Part shown: piece after piece, positions 11,214 through 21,123 of the stretch | How the letters are laid out: each line of letters begins with the position of its first letter | Position numbering within the stretch: position 1 is the first letter of the stretch | DNA from: Stephania yunnanensis | Lineage: Eukaryota > Streptophyta > Magnoliopsida > Ranunculales > Menispermaceae | Direction of reading: 5' to 3' | Assembly (NCBI GenBank): GCA_039657365.1 | Contig: CM077592.1 | Location: 32,965,001-33,029,000, forward strand | Length of the DNA: 64,000 nt | Translations under genes and position numbers: made by a program | Notes under the pieces: generated by a model | The model's database searches: none | What the model was told of the DNA's origin: nothing | Seen by the model: only the letters and a program-made list of their open reading frames with translations

Positions 11214-11456
11214 CTACTCCATCCCTAATAGTGCATCATACTCTAGGAACTCCATTCCCATTAAATTGATTAGGAGTTTATTCTCCCCAATTTTGACTAC
11301 ACATCCCTCGCAGATCAGGTTAGGGTAAACCTTATCACTCACTGACGTGCTCAAAATCAACAATTTACTAGCTCTTATAGGTTTCAATTTCAACTCATCA
11401 ACTATTGCATCAACAATAAAGGAAACTGTAGAACCATCATCAATCGAATTATGCAT
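11214..11456 (-). pseudogene. Gypsy 1 aspartic protease
   Basis: 80 open residues read HNSIDDGSTVSFI, then VYPNLICEGCVVKIGENKL and MEFLEYDALLGM. This is the usual retropepsin-like layout of gypsy elements: an active site followed about 60 residues later by a hydrophobic-D-x-x-L-G-M block. The active-site triplet, usually D-S/T-G, reads D-D-G, so the serine/threonine is replaced. Confidence 0.7.
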
Positions 11457-11479
11457 ATCTCAATTACAAATGTTTAATA

Positions 11480-12770
11480 TACCATCCACAAGCCTTCTAT
11501 TAGCCTCTGATCTACCTCGGCTACTACATCAGTCCGCCCCCATATCGGTGGTGTTGACTACCTACCAATGTGGCTGGTGGCATAGAACACTCTCTCTGAA
11601 TATGCCTCGTCTGCCCACATCAATAACATATGGTAGAAGCCCTATGAGGAAAACCACTGCCTTGAGGAACCTACTTTGATAATCTCGATTTTTGTAATGA
11701 ATGTGCTCTGGTCTTGCCCTTACCTCCAAACTGATATGGTGGTAAAGGTGGTTTTACTACCAAAACCTGAGAAATTAGTGCAAATGTCATTAAAAAAATG
11801 TCGCCCTCGCAGGCCTTGATTGTGTAGCTACTTCAGCTATACTCCTTTTCCTCTTATTTGACCTAAAAGAAACATGTTTTTGGATTCTCTGACTCCCAGG
11901 AAACTGTGGTAGTGATGGTGGCGTAACTACTATTCTGATATGTCTGGCTAATATGGCTGCTTCCACCTTCATTGCACTCTCAAATATAAAAGCATAGTTA
12001 GTGCGAGGATGTAAGGAAACCACAACTCATATCTCATAATTTAACCCACCAAAAAATAAATCTATTTTGTTATCCTCTAACTCCATTATCTCATGAGCAA
12101 ATTCACTCAACTCAATGAACCTCCGCTCATATTCTCTTACAGACATGGCTCCCTATTTCAGCTAGATAAACTAAGTGTTCTTATTGTTCTTGATTGATTT
12201 TTGGGAAATACTGCTTGTAGAATACAATCCTAAATTTGTGGCCAGGTGGTGGCAGTTTTCCCCCCTTTCTCTAGGGAATTCCACCACTTCCATGCATAAT
12301 TAATCAACAAAAAATGTGACCAGATTAACCTTAAACCAGTCCTCTACATCCACTGCAACAAATCGTTGCTACATCTCCAATATTCAGGTCTCAGCTACCC
12401 CTTCCTCCATTATGCCATTGAATCTCATAATATTGTATTTTGTAAATTCTTTGTGGGTACTGAGAAATGCAGTCTTCTCGGAATTCACTAGCACCACGGC
12501 AGCTGTCTCCCTCACCTGAATACGTTCTAGTACTGGTTAGGCTTGAGCTACTACTATCTCAGCTCCTCCCTTAGCTCTACTAACCTCGAGACTGGTTGCA
12601 GGCAGTGCCTCAAGTTACTGTACTGGTGGTCCCATTTGAGCCATCAACATAGCCATAAGTTTTGCTTAAGACTCCATAAGTTCCCTCATTTGCTGCTCCA
12701 TTCTAGATTTCCATTGATTCTAAGTTTCCTTACTACCTTGAGATCTAAGCCTCTATGAACCATCTCCCTA
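11480..12770 (-). pseudogene. Gypsy 1 gag with CCHC knuckle
   Basis: Minus-strand reading of 12050-12300 gives KYFP, then MSVREYERRFIELSEFAHE, the signature of the retrotransposon gag domain (PF03732 type). The open piece at 11790-12023 (77 residues) is the basic C-terminal part, with FESAMKVEAA. A zinc knuckle at about 11595-11640 reads CY-stop-CGQTRHIQREC, all ligands present but with a stop inside. The start of gag near 12770 is inferred. The protein is interrupted by several frameshifts. Confidence 0.7.
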
Positions 12771-13120
12771 ATCTATAATTAGATTATGCAGTTAAAAGAG
12801 ATATAAGATCATTGGGGTAACATTCAGAGAAGGCAATGAAATCATATATATGGTAAATAACAATATGTGTAACAAATAATGCATAATAATGTTTTATTTT
12901 CATTTTTCCCCTAAAAACACGATAAAAACTATTTGTCAAACCTTAAGCTTATTCACAATTCAAGACAACTCTCAAAGTCAATAAATTAAGGTTCTGGTAT
13001 AATGGAATACGCTATCACTTATTTCGAAAACAATTCAAAAGTAAAATCAAGGTCAGAGCCTTGTCTATGATCCCAAACTATATCAGAGTTACCACTTAAT
13101 TCAAAAGCGTTAAACCTCAA

Positions 13121-13134
13121 GCTCTGATATCAAA
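13121..13134 (-). other. Primer-binding site of gypsy 1 (tRNA-Met type)
   Basis: On the minus strand the sequence TTTGATATCAGAGC differs by one or two bases from TGGTATCAGAGC, the complement of the initiator tRNA-Met 3' end. It lies right beside the 5' LTR, as expected for minus-strand DNA priming. Confidence 0.8.
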
Positions 13135-13135
13135 C

Positions 13136-14096
13136 TATATAGCAAATTGTAGCCTAGCAGAGATGCACGCTCCCTTCATCAGTTAGGATGAACTCAGCCG
13201 ATGGTGCGCACTCCACCTTGTACTGTCTCGATAGCACACAGGGCAGCAGCCATCGTTCCATTCACAAATCCACACGACAACATCCAACACTCCCAAAATA
13301 CATCAGGGAGGACCACTAGTGAGGTAATAATCCATTTATAATTAACGGCAACGATAATTCACAGAGAAATCATCATCCATTATCAAATTGAACTTCAAAA
13401 ATATCAAAATTATACTTATAAAAAATGATGATCTCTGATTATTAGTTGTTTAAGCTCCTCAATTCATATTGAATTCACTCATAGATTGATTCCTTAGGAT
13501 TAACACATTAAACCCTCAGCTGCTCTCTCACTCTCACGATCATTTAGTGAAAATAAACATGAAAGTTTTAGTTAAAATATAAGAATTTTCTCGAGATACA
13601 CATCGCGCTATCTCGAGACCGATCAAATGATCGATGTGCTAACATGACACCTCTAAAGTGACACACATGTTTACACTATCAACACTTAGGCTCATCTCGA
13701 GGTGATCGGGCGATCCATATAATTCAAACTAAACTTATAGTTTCAATATATATGTATATATCAAATATATAAATATATGTCTACCTCGTGTACTTTCTCG
13801 TCAATAAATTCACCGGATATGCCTACGAGTATTCTCAAGTGTGCACATTCTTTTCACGACCCACTCGTAGCACTTAGTGTACTGGCTATTTATTGTTTAT
13901 TTACATTTTTTTATTATAGGCTTGTATATAAACTCCATTTTATACTACAATCTATAAAATTCATTAAACATTTCTAACAAACACAAACCATCATATAAGT
14001 CTACGCAAACGCTAATTAAGGTACATCAGACTTAACCACAGGTCTAATTTGGGTTAATTAGTATTTGAATTAATACTTATCACCAGCTCAGTTCTA
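13136..14096 (-). repeat. 5' LTR of gypsy 1
   Basis: The LTR begins (on the plus strand) directly after the primer-binding site and matches 8219-9105 over most of its length. Its far end resembles the ends of the LTRs at 25216 and 35063 (GGTTAATTAGTA...TTATCAC), which places the boundary near 14096. The 50 bases at 13168-13217 are the reverse complement of 8169-8218. Confidence 0.6.
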
Positions 14097-14809
14097 CTGT
14101 GGAAAACCCAGAATAGAGTACACTGCATATAAGGCAACAAAAGTAAATATGTACAAGTACATATGTTCATAAGTCTCCCATAAATCTAAAATATATAACA
14201 AAATATGTAAATTCAAACAACTACTATTAATGTGCCGAATAGTAAGCGAGCTCAGAGATAGTCGCCACGAATCTCCTTACCCTTACTCGTAAAAGGATCT
14301 GCACTCAGTCATCACAACAAAATATATGACAAGTCCAATGAATAAAATTCTCAAGAAATTCACTAAGCATTCATATGATAAAGTAAAGGAAATCTAATAA
14401 AACTGTTAAATAAACATGTGGAATGTAAACAGGCAATCGTAAATGGATCATCGCATGCATAAATAACAATAAAACGTAAACGTGTATTCTCATCCCGGTT
14501 AGACTAGACCATACTTCAGATACCTTCCCCTGGATCCTACTAGTGGCCGCGCCAAACTGGCCCATCAACTGGTCCTCTCGGTGGCCGGTGTACACCCACA
14601 GAGCACCAAAAAAGTAGCCCAGGTCATTATTCACCGAGGACACCTGATACACTTGCTATGGTCTAGCGTACCATAGACACACAACATAATACTGGGCGGG
14701 AATAAACTCAACCAACCGTTCAAACAATGACACCAACATAAATAACGAAAGTAAACAAGGAATAACATGAAAACATTGAATAGGATAGAGTTAAATAATA
14801 GTGAAAATA
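14097..14809. repeat. Interior fragment of a gypsy-type LTR
   Basis: The phrases GTAGAAAACCC/GTGGAAAACCC, GGATCTGCACTCAGTCA and AGTCCAATGAATAAAAT parallel the solo LTR at about 47490-47770. No coding sequence is convincing. The open frames on the minus strand at 14371-14834 have no recognisable motif. It abuts viral copy 2 on the right. Confidence 0.45.
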
Positions 14810-15340
14810 AGTAAGTATTTAAGGGATGTTCCATTAGGTTTTACAAACCTCGAACATCAATTTCAAGATTCAGTATTAGGTTTAATAGAAGGTAGTCTTG
14901 CAGACGGTCCAATCTATTTTAATTGTTTTCCTAACTTCACAATAAGCCTTCATGATGACATTGCACATCAAGCTGTTATGCTTGAATTTATTCTCAAGGA
15001 TATAAAATGAAAGGAATTTGCTCTAATGTTGTTGTTGTTTATCGAATATATTATAAATTAATGCATACAATCATCCCTGATGTTGCCTATACTAACCTCC
15101 AACGAGGATCTACAACTATTTTCCTAACAAACATTAAGAATACAAAAATAGATCGCAAATAGCTCAATGTTCAATGGAAAGATATAAAGATTCCACATAA
15201 ATGGACCATTACTGATACGAATAAAGAAGAATCTCAACCAAGACAAACTTCACAAGAAATTCATCAAATCATTACACATTAAGATGGAAAAGTAGATATC
15301 CTTTTTGCTCCTAGATCTTCCGTAACAAAACAACATGAAG
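14810..15340 (+). pseudogene. Caulimovirid movement protein (30K type), 5' truncated and frameshifted
   Basis: The first piece (to 15010) contains LADGPIYFNCFPNFTISLHD, the conserved core around the invariant Asp of 30K-type movement proteins, which widen plasmodesmata for cell-to-cell spread. At about 15008 the frame shifts by one base and continues as VVVVYRIYYKLM, then DVAYTNLQRGST and IPHKWTI, with stops at 15160-15162 and 15280-15282. The N-terminus is missing because the insertion starts inside the gene. The Met at 14801 lies in or at the edge of flanking DNA and is not the viral start. Confidence 0.75.
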
Positions 15341-16110
15341 TAAATATTTCTTCTCCTTCTACATCGTCTACCTCAATTCCTTCACCATTACCTGCTTCAA
15401 ATATTCATACTGGAATAGCTTATCCTGTTTATTCATCACCTAAAGCATCTGATACAATAAGTATAAATGATTTTGCTGAATATCAAATTCATATGATCTC
15501 TACCGAACCCGCTGAAGAAGAATTCATCGTTGACTATGCAGCATTAAAAGAAAATTTCTTATCACATCCATTAAAACCTATTTTTTGTAAATTATATTCC
15601 ATGCCTCAACAGGCTCTCATTTGTGAAAAATATTTTGCTTATATGTCCCTCAGTTCTTCATAAAATTAATACCGTTTGGGAAAGCACTACGGGTGACAAG
15701 TATAATCAATCTCATCCTCCATTAGCACCTCTCAAAATAAAAGACAATCTTAAAGCTACCCCTTTCAAAGCACCAATCCCCGATGACGGTCTCGTTACTA
15801 AAGCTGAATTAAATCATCTCATTGAGCAAAATAATTACACTAATCTTTATCTCTTTACCCTTTCTTCTACAAAAATGATCTCTCATGCTACTCATGCCCT
15901 CACACCCTCTTTGCCATCCACCTCTATAGCTCCCTTACCTGCTTTGTCAGCTTCCCCATCTTTTTTACCCCCCCCATGTGCATCTATGCCATCTCTCACT
16001 TCTTTCGCACCTAAACAAGCATACTCTTCTGAATTCTTTGACAGAATTAATGTTCAATTAGCTCGCCTTGAACCTTCCCCTTCTTCAACTAAATCTAAAA
16101 AGATAAGGAT
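15340..16110 (+). pseudogene. Caulimovirid polyprotein linker between movement protein and capsid
   Basis: A low-complexity Ser/Thr/Pro region is followed by a piece open from 15623. The latter includes KINTVWESTTGDKY, a second Ser/Pro-rich run and a short amphipathic helix (SSEFFDRINVQLARLE), possibly a coiled coil. Around 16095-16115 the reading must slip by -1, at AAAAAG, to stay with the acidic segment before the capsid. Copy 1 needs the same -1 shift at AAAAAAA. The residues of the annotated frame after about position 160 (to 16219) are therefore out of frame. Function is unknown; virion-associated or scaffold roles are guesses. Confidence 0.55.
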
Positions 16111-17260
16111 AAAGACCCTGTTGTCGCTAACCTTTATCAAATCTCTCAACATGAATCCTCTGATTCTAATAAAGAACTATATTCCTCTACTAAATATGAT
16201 ACTTCTGATTCTTCTGTAGGCAATAATGATATTCTTAAAGTATTTCATCAAACCAATAAATCTCCATATCGCTCACAATTTCCAAAACAACGCCAATATT
16301 ACTCTCGTCCATCTCCTGCAGATCTTGTTCTTGAAGAAAAAACCAAAAGACATCAAAAATTCAATGGAAATGCAATTTATGATTGGAATATAGATGGTTT
16401 ATCCGAATATCAAATCTTTCAGGTTGCATATCAAATGCAAATCTATTCAAAAGCTCGTCTCATCCATAAACATTCTGAACAAACAATTGCTCTAGCCATT
16501 ACTGCTGGATTTACAGGCCAGTTATATAGTTGGTGGAATTACGCCTTTGATAATCCAATTAGGTTGGAAATAATAAATTCAGTTCAAAAAGATGATAATG
16601 GAAATATCCTATTAGATTTACAGGGATGCTCACAACCAAATGGTGTTGATATCCTCTTAGCAAATATCATATGGTATTTTATAGGAAAATTCTCCTCTTT
16701 AGATGAAAAAATTCGTGATCAATTACAAAGTCTACGTTGTAAAACAATGAATGATTATCGTTGGTATAAAGATACGTTCTTCACTAAAGTCTATCAATTA
16801 ACAACTCATGATGGTTTATTCTGGAAAGAAAGATTTATTGTTGGGTTACCTCCTTATTTCAGTGCTAAAGTTAGGGAATACATTAAAGCTCAAAATAATG
16901 GAAATCTAAACTGGAATGCTCATTCATATGGAGATCTTCTCCAATATTTTCAAACATGTGGCCTTGCTATCTGTAATGACATGCGCATTAAGCATCAATT
17001 GCAAAAGGATAAAGGTACTTTAAAATAAGATTTAGGGAAACTTTGTTATGAATTTGGACATGATTTAGATATTACTCCTCTTGTATCACATACATATCAA
17101 TAAAGACGAATAAAACACCCTACCTCAAAATCATCTCCTAATACATATTACCAAAAATCCCTCGCAAAATATAAAAAACTTCTTACCTCCAAACCTGATT
17201 TCAATAAAAAGAATGTTTGTTACCATTGTGGTAAATCTGGTCATTATGCTAATAAATGTC
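16110..17260 (+). pseudogene. Caulimovirid capsid protein with zinc knuckle
   Basis: After an acidic Ser/Asp/Glu-rich segment comes the capsid region, with NIDGLSEYQIFQVAYQMQ, then AFDNPIRLEIINSVQ, LANIIWYFIGKFSS and RCKTMNDYRWYKDTFFTKVY. The open frame 16435-17028 is interior to it. A TAA at 17026-17028 interrupts it just before the basic tail. The CCHC knuckle at 17218-17259 reads CYHCGKSGHYANKC, with all ligands kept. Capsid identity is inferred from order and knuckle. It forms the virion and packages RNA in the family. Confidence 0.7.
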
Positions 17261-17588
17261 ATTTAAAAAATTATAAAAAGAAAATTCACCAAATAAATAC
17301 TGACAGTTCTTCTGATGAAGATACATGCCACTGTGCCGCCAATATAGTCCATACTTCTTCCTCTTCTGAAACAGAAATCAATGTTTTAACTTCTCACGAA
17401 GAATTAATCCTTGAAATAGGAGAACAAATTCCAGATCCTTCCTTAAAACAAAAATACTTCACACAGATCATTCAGTCTCATCATTATCCTGAAACATCTA
17501 GTATTACTGATAATGAATACTCCAAAAGGTAGAATACCTTTAAACAAAAAATTAGATTGATCCTAATAAATATCCATTTGCTAGTCTC

Positions 17589-18224
17589 ATGGAAACTGTA
17601 AATAAGCGCCTTCAGCAAGCAACTATACAGTCTTTACAGACTGACATTAATGCATTAAAAGATGAAATAAAGTTTCTTAAAGAAAGACTAACTCAAATAG
17701 AATCCAATCTTCCTGACTATTTCAATGAATTTAATCCTAACAATATTTTCATAGAATCCCTCACTCAATATGTTCATCAAAGAAGGTTTACACCAATCAC
17801 CCTCACCATTAAGGGTTTCTCTCATAAATGTCATGCATTAATAGATTCAGTTGCCGATCTAAATTGTATCCGTGAAGGACTTATCCCATTACGTTACTGT
17901 GAAATGACTACTAGTCGAATTTCAACCGCTAACGGTACAAAATCCTCAATTAAATATAAAATTCCTATAGCTCATATCTGTCATCAATCTATTTGCATTC
18001 CTACTTCATTTATTGTTGTTAAAGGTTTACAGCATGATATACTTCTAGGCACCCATTTTCTTCAACATATTCAACCATTTTCAGTATCCAATATTGGTAT
18101 CATTACAATAATAAATAATCAAACTATTAAGTTTCCTTTTATTCAACCTCCTAAAATTAAATATTTAAATCAAATTATAAATCAAATCGATTATAAAGAA
18201 TCTCATATTGCATTTACACTCTGA
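17589..18224 (+). pseudogene. Coiled coil plus aspartic protease, viral copy 2
   Basis: 211 open residues. Residues about 10-45 form a coiled coil (LQTDINALKDEIKFLKERL). The retropepsin-like domain runs from about residue 65, with LIDSVADLNCI where the family has D-S/T-G-A. The catalytic Asp is kept but the glycine is Val (codons near 17843-17854). The later block DILLGTHFLQHIQPF matches the conserved I/L-L-G-x-x-F motif. The enzyme would cut the viral polyprotein. With Gly replaced in the active-site loop it is probably inactive. An upstream stop at 17530-17532 is shared with copy 1. Confidence 0.78.
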
Positions 18225-18299
18225 AATTAATTTTCTAAAAACTGATCAAATTATTCGAACTCCTACATTTCAAACCGCATAAAGTCTTATTATGATCAA

Positions 18300-19120
18300 T
18301 TAACAAAACAATGATGTTCTGACATTCCTTCTGTATTTTAGGATCGTAAAAAACATATCGTTATTTTTCCTTATATTGATACTTTTAATGAAGCTCAAAT
18401 TCCTACAAAGGCCGATCTTTCTCAAATGAATGCTCGCCTTCAATCTTTATGTGAAACTGAAATCAAAGATTTACTTTCCAAAAAATTAATTACTTCGTCA
18501 AAATCCCCATGGAGTTGTACTGCCTTTTATGTTGAAAATGCTCCTGAACTTGAGCGTGGTGCTCCACAACTTGTTATAAATTATACACCACTCAATAAAA
18601 TCCTTTAAACCATTCGCTATCCATTACCAAATAAATATGATTTACTTAAAAATACCACTACTGCATTAGTCTTTTCAAAATTTGGTTTAAAGTCTGGTTT
18701 CTGGCAAATTCAAATTAATCCTAAAGATAGATATAAAACTACATTTAATACACCCTTTGGACAATATCAATGGAATGTTATGCCATTTGGCCTCAAAAAT
18801 GCCCCTTCTGAATTTCAAAAAATTATGAATGACATTTTTAACCCTTATCGCGAATTCATTCTTGTTTATATCGATGATATTTTAATCTTTTCTAAATCCC
18901 TGGATCCACATTGGAAACATTTACATACATTTCAAGCTATCATTATCAACAACGGTCTGGTTTTATCGTAAAAGAAATTGCAATTATTTCAAACATCAAC
19001 ATCCTTTTTAGGATTTAAAATATCAAATCATACAATTACTCCAGTTAATCGTGTTATTGATTTCGCTAATAAATTCCCTGATCAATTAACAGATAAAAAT
19101 CAATTAAAAGATTCCTTGGA
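18300..19120 (+). pseudogene. Caulimovirid reverse transcriptase
   Basis: Conserved blocks appear in order: IKDLLSKKLITSSKSPWSC with TAFYVE, LVINYTPLNKIL, a TAA, PLPNKYDLL, FSKFGLKSGFWQIQI, MPFGLKNAPSEFQKIMN, and the catalytic LVYIDDILIFS (about 18858-18890) with both Asp residues intact. Then comes a TAA at about 18969 before the FLGFKISNHTI thumb block. The fingers normally have a D-L-K-S-G-F block, here G-L-K-S-G-F, so the first catalytic Asp appears to be Gly. NAPSEFQ and the Y-V-E block separate it from Ty3 retrotransposons. It is inactive because of the stops and the lost Asp. Confidence 0.85.
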
Positions 19121-19254
19121 TGTCTCAACTATCTTTCTTACTTTTATCAAAATGCAGATCACAATAGAAAACCATTACAAGAATTACTCAAAAAAGATAT
19201 TAATTTATTTGGACTCCTCTTCATACTGCAGCCATACAAACAATTAAACAAAAA

Positions 19255-19700
19255 GTAAAGGTCCTCCCTTGCCTACATTTAGCAAATCTTTCCTATTTCA
19301 AAATCATTCAAACAGATGCATCTGATGCTGGTTATGGTGGTATTCTCTTACAAAGAACTCCTGCTGGGAAAGAACAATTAGTTCGTTTTACCTCGAAACT
19401 TTGGAATCAAGCTCAACAAAATTATGCTACTGTCAAAAAGGAAGTTTAAGCAATTGTCCTTTATGTTCAAAAATTTCAAGCCGACGTTTTAAATCAAAAA
19501 TTTTTAATTCGTGTTGATTGCAAAGCTGCAAAAGAAATTCTTTTGAAAGATGTCAAAAATTTAGTATCAAAACAAATATTTGCACGATGGCAAGCTATAT
19601 TAAGTGTTTTTTTATTTTGATCTTGAATATATTAAAGGTGCACATATTGTCCTGCCTGATTTTCTATCTCGTGAATTTCTTACTTCATCTCACATTAATT
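19255..19700 (+). pseudogene. Caulimovirid RNase H
   Basis: The sequence reads TDASDAGYGGILLQR, an RNase H first catalytic motif, then RFTSKLWNQAQQNYATVKKEV with the catalytic Glu, a TAA, AIVLYVQKF and LIRVDCKAAKEIL with the next Asp. The last part, FDLEYIKGAHIVLPDFLSRE, lies in another frame after a T-run (19607-19613) where an indel is likely. That tail is in the same frame as ORF2. RNase H removes the RNA template during reverse transcription. Confidence 0.82.
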
Positions 19701-20791
19701 GCCTACAAATCGACATGACTGATAAAGGCAAATCTCCAGCCTCCAATCGTTTCTCTCCTCTTTTCCATTCATATAACAATCAATCTGTGTATAAATTTAC
19801 AAATCGCCATTTACTTCGTATGCTTGATGCTCATCTTCTTGATAAATCCCTTGATGCTCAAATAAATCTTGTCGTGCCTCCTGGCCTCCATTTCATCCCA
19901 TCTCGCCCTCATACTACCATCAAGTTTTACGAAAGTCTTTTGACTGCAACACAATCAGTACATATTAAGCATTTTACAATACCGAATTCTGAAGAAATTG
20001 TTTATTCAAAACTCAAAATACAAAAGGTTTTGTCAATCGTTGAATGGTGTAGTTCACAACACTCTTCAATTCAGCATAGTCCATTTCTCTATCAGTCAAT
20101 GACCATAATCAAAGATAAACCTCTTGTTTATGTGAATTATAAAGATTATATTGATGCTTGGCGCAATATTCTATTTTATAAAGATCCTAAAACCAGTCAT
20201 TCCTGGTACATCACGTTCAAAAAATCATTAAAGGTCAATCTGCCAACTTGGTTTATGGCAGACTGGTGGAGAGAATTTGGTCCTACTACTGAATTCCTAC
20301 CTCCTGAAGCCCTCCAGAAATATGAAGCAGAAAAATTATCTCTCTTTCAATTTCTTCATAAACATTCCATCCCATGGATTCTCAAATGGCAATATGCTAA
20401 CCATAAAATTACCACTGCTGAAAACATAACCTATATATATCTCTCTCAAGACATTCAGCGCAAATGGTGGGATAAGTTTCATAGCTCTACCATTGATATA
20501 TCACTTATTCCTGCGACTCCTCAGAAATTAAAAGATTATACATCACTTCCTAAATCAACTTATAAAGAAGTCATTACTCAACGAACCAGTTCAAAAACTA
20601 CCTCAAAAATTGATAACTCATCAGTTACTCCTGACATAGCTCAAGCCATACTGCTCCAACTGCAGCAAAAACAAAATACTCAGACACTTATTGAAGACAG
20701 GTTCAAGCAAGTTGAATCAAAATGTTCTTCATCAAGGTCTTATTCAGATGATAACATCAATTCTACTTATTTAGATTCAGTTGAAATATGA
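19604..20791 (+). CDS. Caulimovirid ORF2, intact reading frame, unknown function
   Basis: 395 open residues. About the first 30 are the tail of RNase H (GAHIVLPDFLSRE). ORF2 proper probably begins at the Met of MTDKGKSPASN, about 19712. The body holds a region rich in aromatic residues and Pro (HFIPSRPHTTIKFYES, LPTWFMADWWREFGP, FLPPEALQKYEAEK, IQRKWWDKFHS), then a Ser/Thr-rich spacer and a C-terminal helix (IAQAILLQLQQKQ...IEDRFKQVES) that may be a coiled coil. I recognise no enzymatic motif and see no membrane segment. Its stop overlaps the ORF3 start as ATGA. An open frame this long contrasts with the many breaks in ORF1. The RNase H/ORF2 in-frame fusion may be a mutation. Confidence 0.7.
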   Translation: MFFYFDLEYIKGAHIVLPDFLSREFLTSSHINCLQIDMTDKGKSPASNRFSPLFHSYNNQSVYKFTNRHLLRMLDAHLLDKSLDAQINLVVPPGLHFIPSRPHTTIKFYESLLTATQSVHIKHFTIPNSEEIVYSKLKIQKVLSIVEWCSSQHSSIQHSPFLYQSMTIIKDKPLVYVNYKDYIDAWRNILFYKDPKTSHSWYITFKKSLKVNLPTWFMADWWREFGPTTEFLPPEALQKYEAEKLSLFQFLHKHSIPWILKWQYANHKITTAENITYIYLSQDIQRKWWDKFHSSTIDISLIPATPQKLKDYTSLPKSTYKEVITQRTSSKTTSKIDNSSVTPDIAQAILLQLQQKQNTQTLIEDRFKQVESKCSSSRSYSDDNINSTYLDSVEI

Positions 20792-21123
20792 GGACTCTCG
20801 CTCGTGCTCTTTGTCATCCAGGAATTCAACAACCTATGGTTGATTACATTGCCGCTGATCTTTATCCAAACGACGTTGAAGTTTTTTGGAATCCAGGTTT
20901 AAGAAAATATGAAATTCATGTTTTTGCTTGTCAATCAATTATATGGACGCAAGAAGAAGCTATCAGTCTCCTGACGTTATGGTTTCTTCTTCAACAACCT
21001 CAAATCCGAATCTACATAACATATCTAGATATCTACCGCTATACAAATTATGTTCATTATTATCTTTGGTATATCCTTCGGACTGAACCAATCCGTTGGT
21101 ATTGTACCTACATCAATCAATGA
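20788..21123 (+). CDS. Caulimovirid ORF3, small intact reading frame, unknown function
   Basis: 111 residues start at the ATG that overlaps the ORF2 stop (ATGA at 20788-20791), the layout used for reinitiation or coupled translation. The protein is hydrophobic/aromatic, with many Tyr and Trp (VEVFWNPGLRKYEIHVF, SLLTLWFLLQQPQIRIYITY, YYLWYILRTEPIRWYCTY). There is no clear signal peptide. The stretch around residues 55-70 could be a membrane-associated or buried helix. It could also be a separated C-terminal part of ORF2. I do not recognise the family. A promoter-like region begins some 300 bases later. Confidence 0.6.
   Translation: MRTLARALCHPGIQQPMVDYIAADLYPNDVEVFWNPGLRKYEIHVFACQSIIWTQEEAISLLTLWFLLQQPQIRIYITYLDIYRYTNYVHYYLWYILRTEPIRWYCTYINQ

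Larger units (their letters stand above)
8100..14096 (-). mobile_element. Ty3/gypsy retrotransposon 1, degenerate, integrase-deleted
   Basis: A minus-strand element with LTRs at both ends, a primer-binding site complementary to tRNA-Met (13121-13134), and remnants of gag, CCHC knuckle, protease, reverse transcriptase, RNase H and the integrase zinc-binding domain in the Ty3 order. A deletion joins the integrase, just after its HHCC domain, to a point inside the 3' LTR at about 9108. The integrase core, the C-terminal part, the polypurine tract and the start of the 3' LTR are therefore lost. Many stops and frameshifts are present. Domain style (RQRRWLE...YHPSKANVV) is that of plant chromovirus-type gypsy elements, but no chromodomain survives to confirm it. 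Confidence 0.8.

Noticed and set aside
14801..14812. Met at 14801 as the start of the viral movement protein
   Set aside because: The bases before about 14812 look like the flanking LTR, and the family protein should have a longer N-terminus. The gene is truncated.
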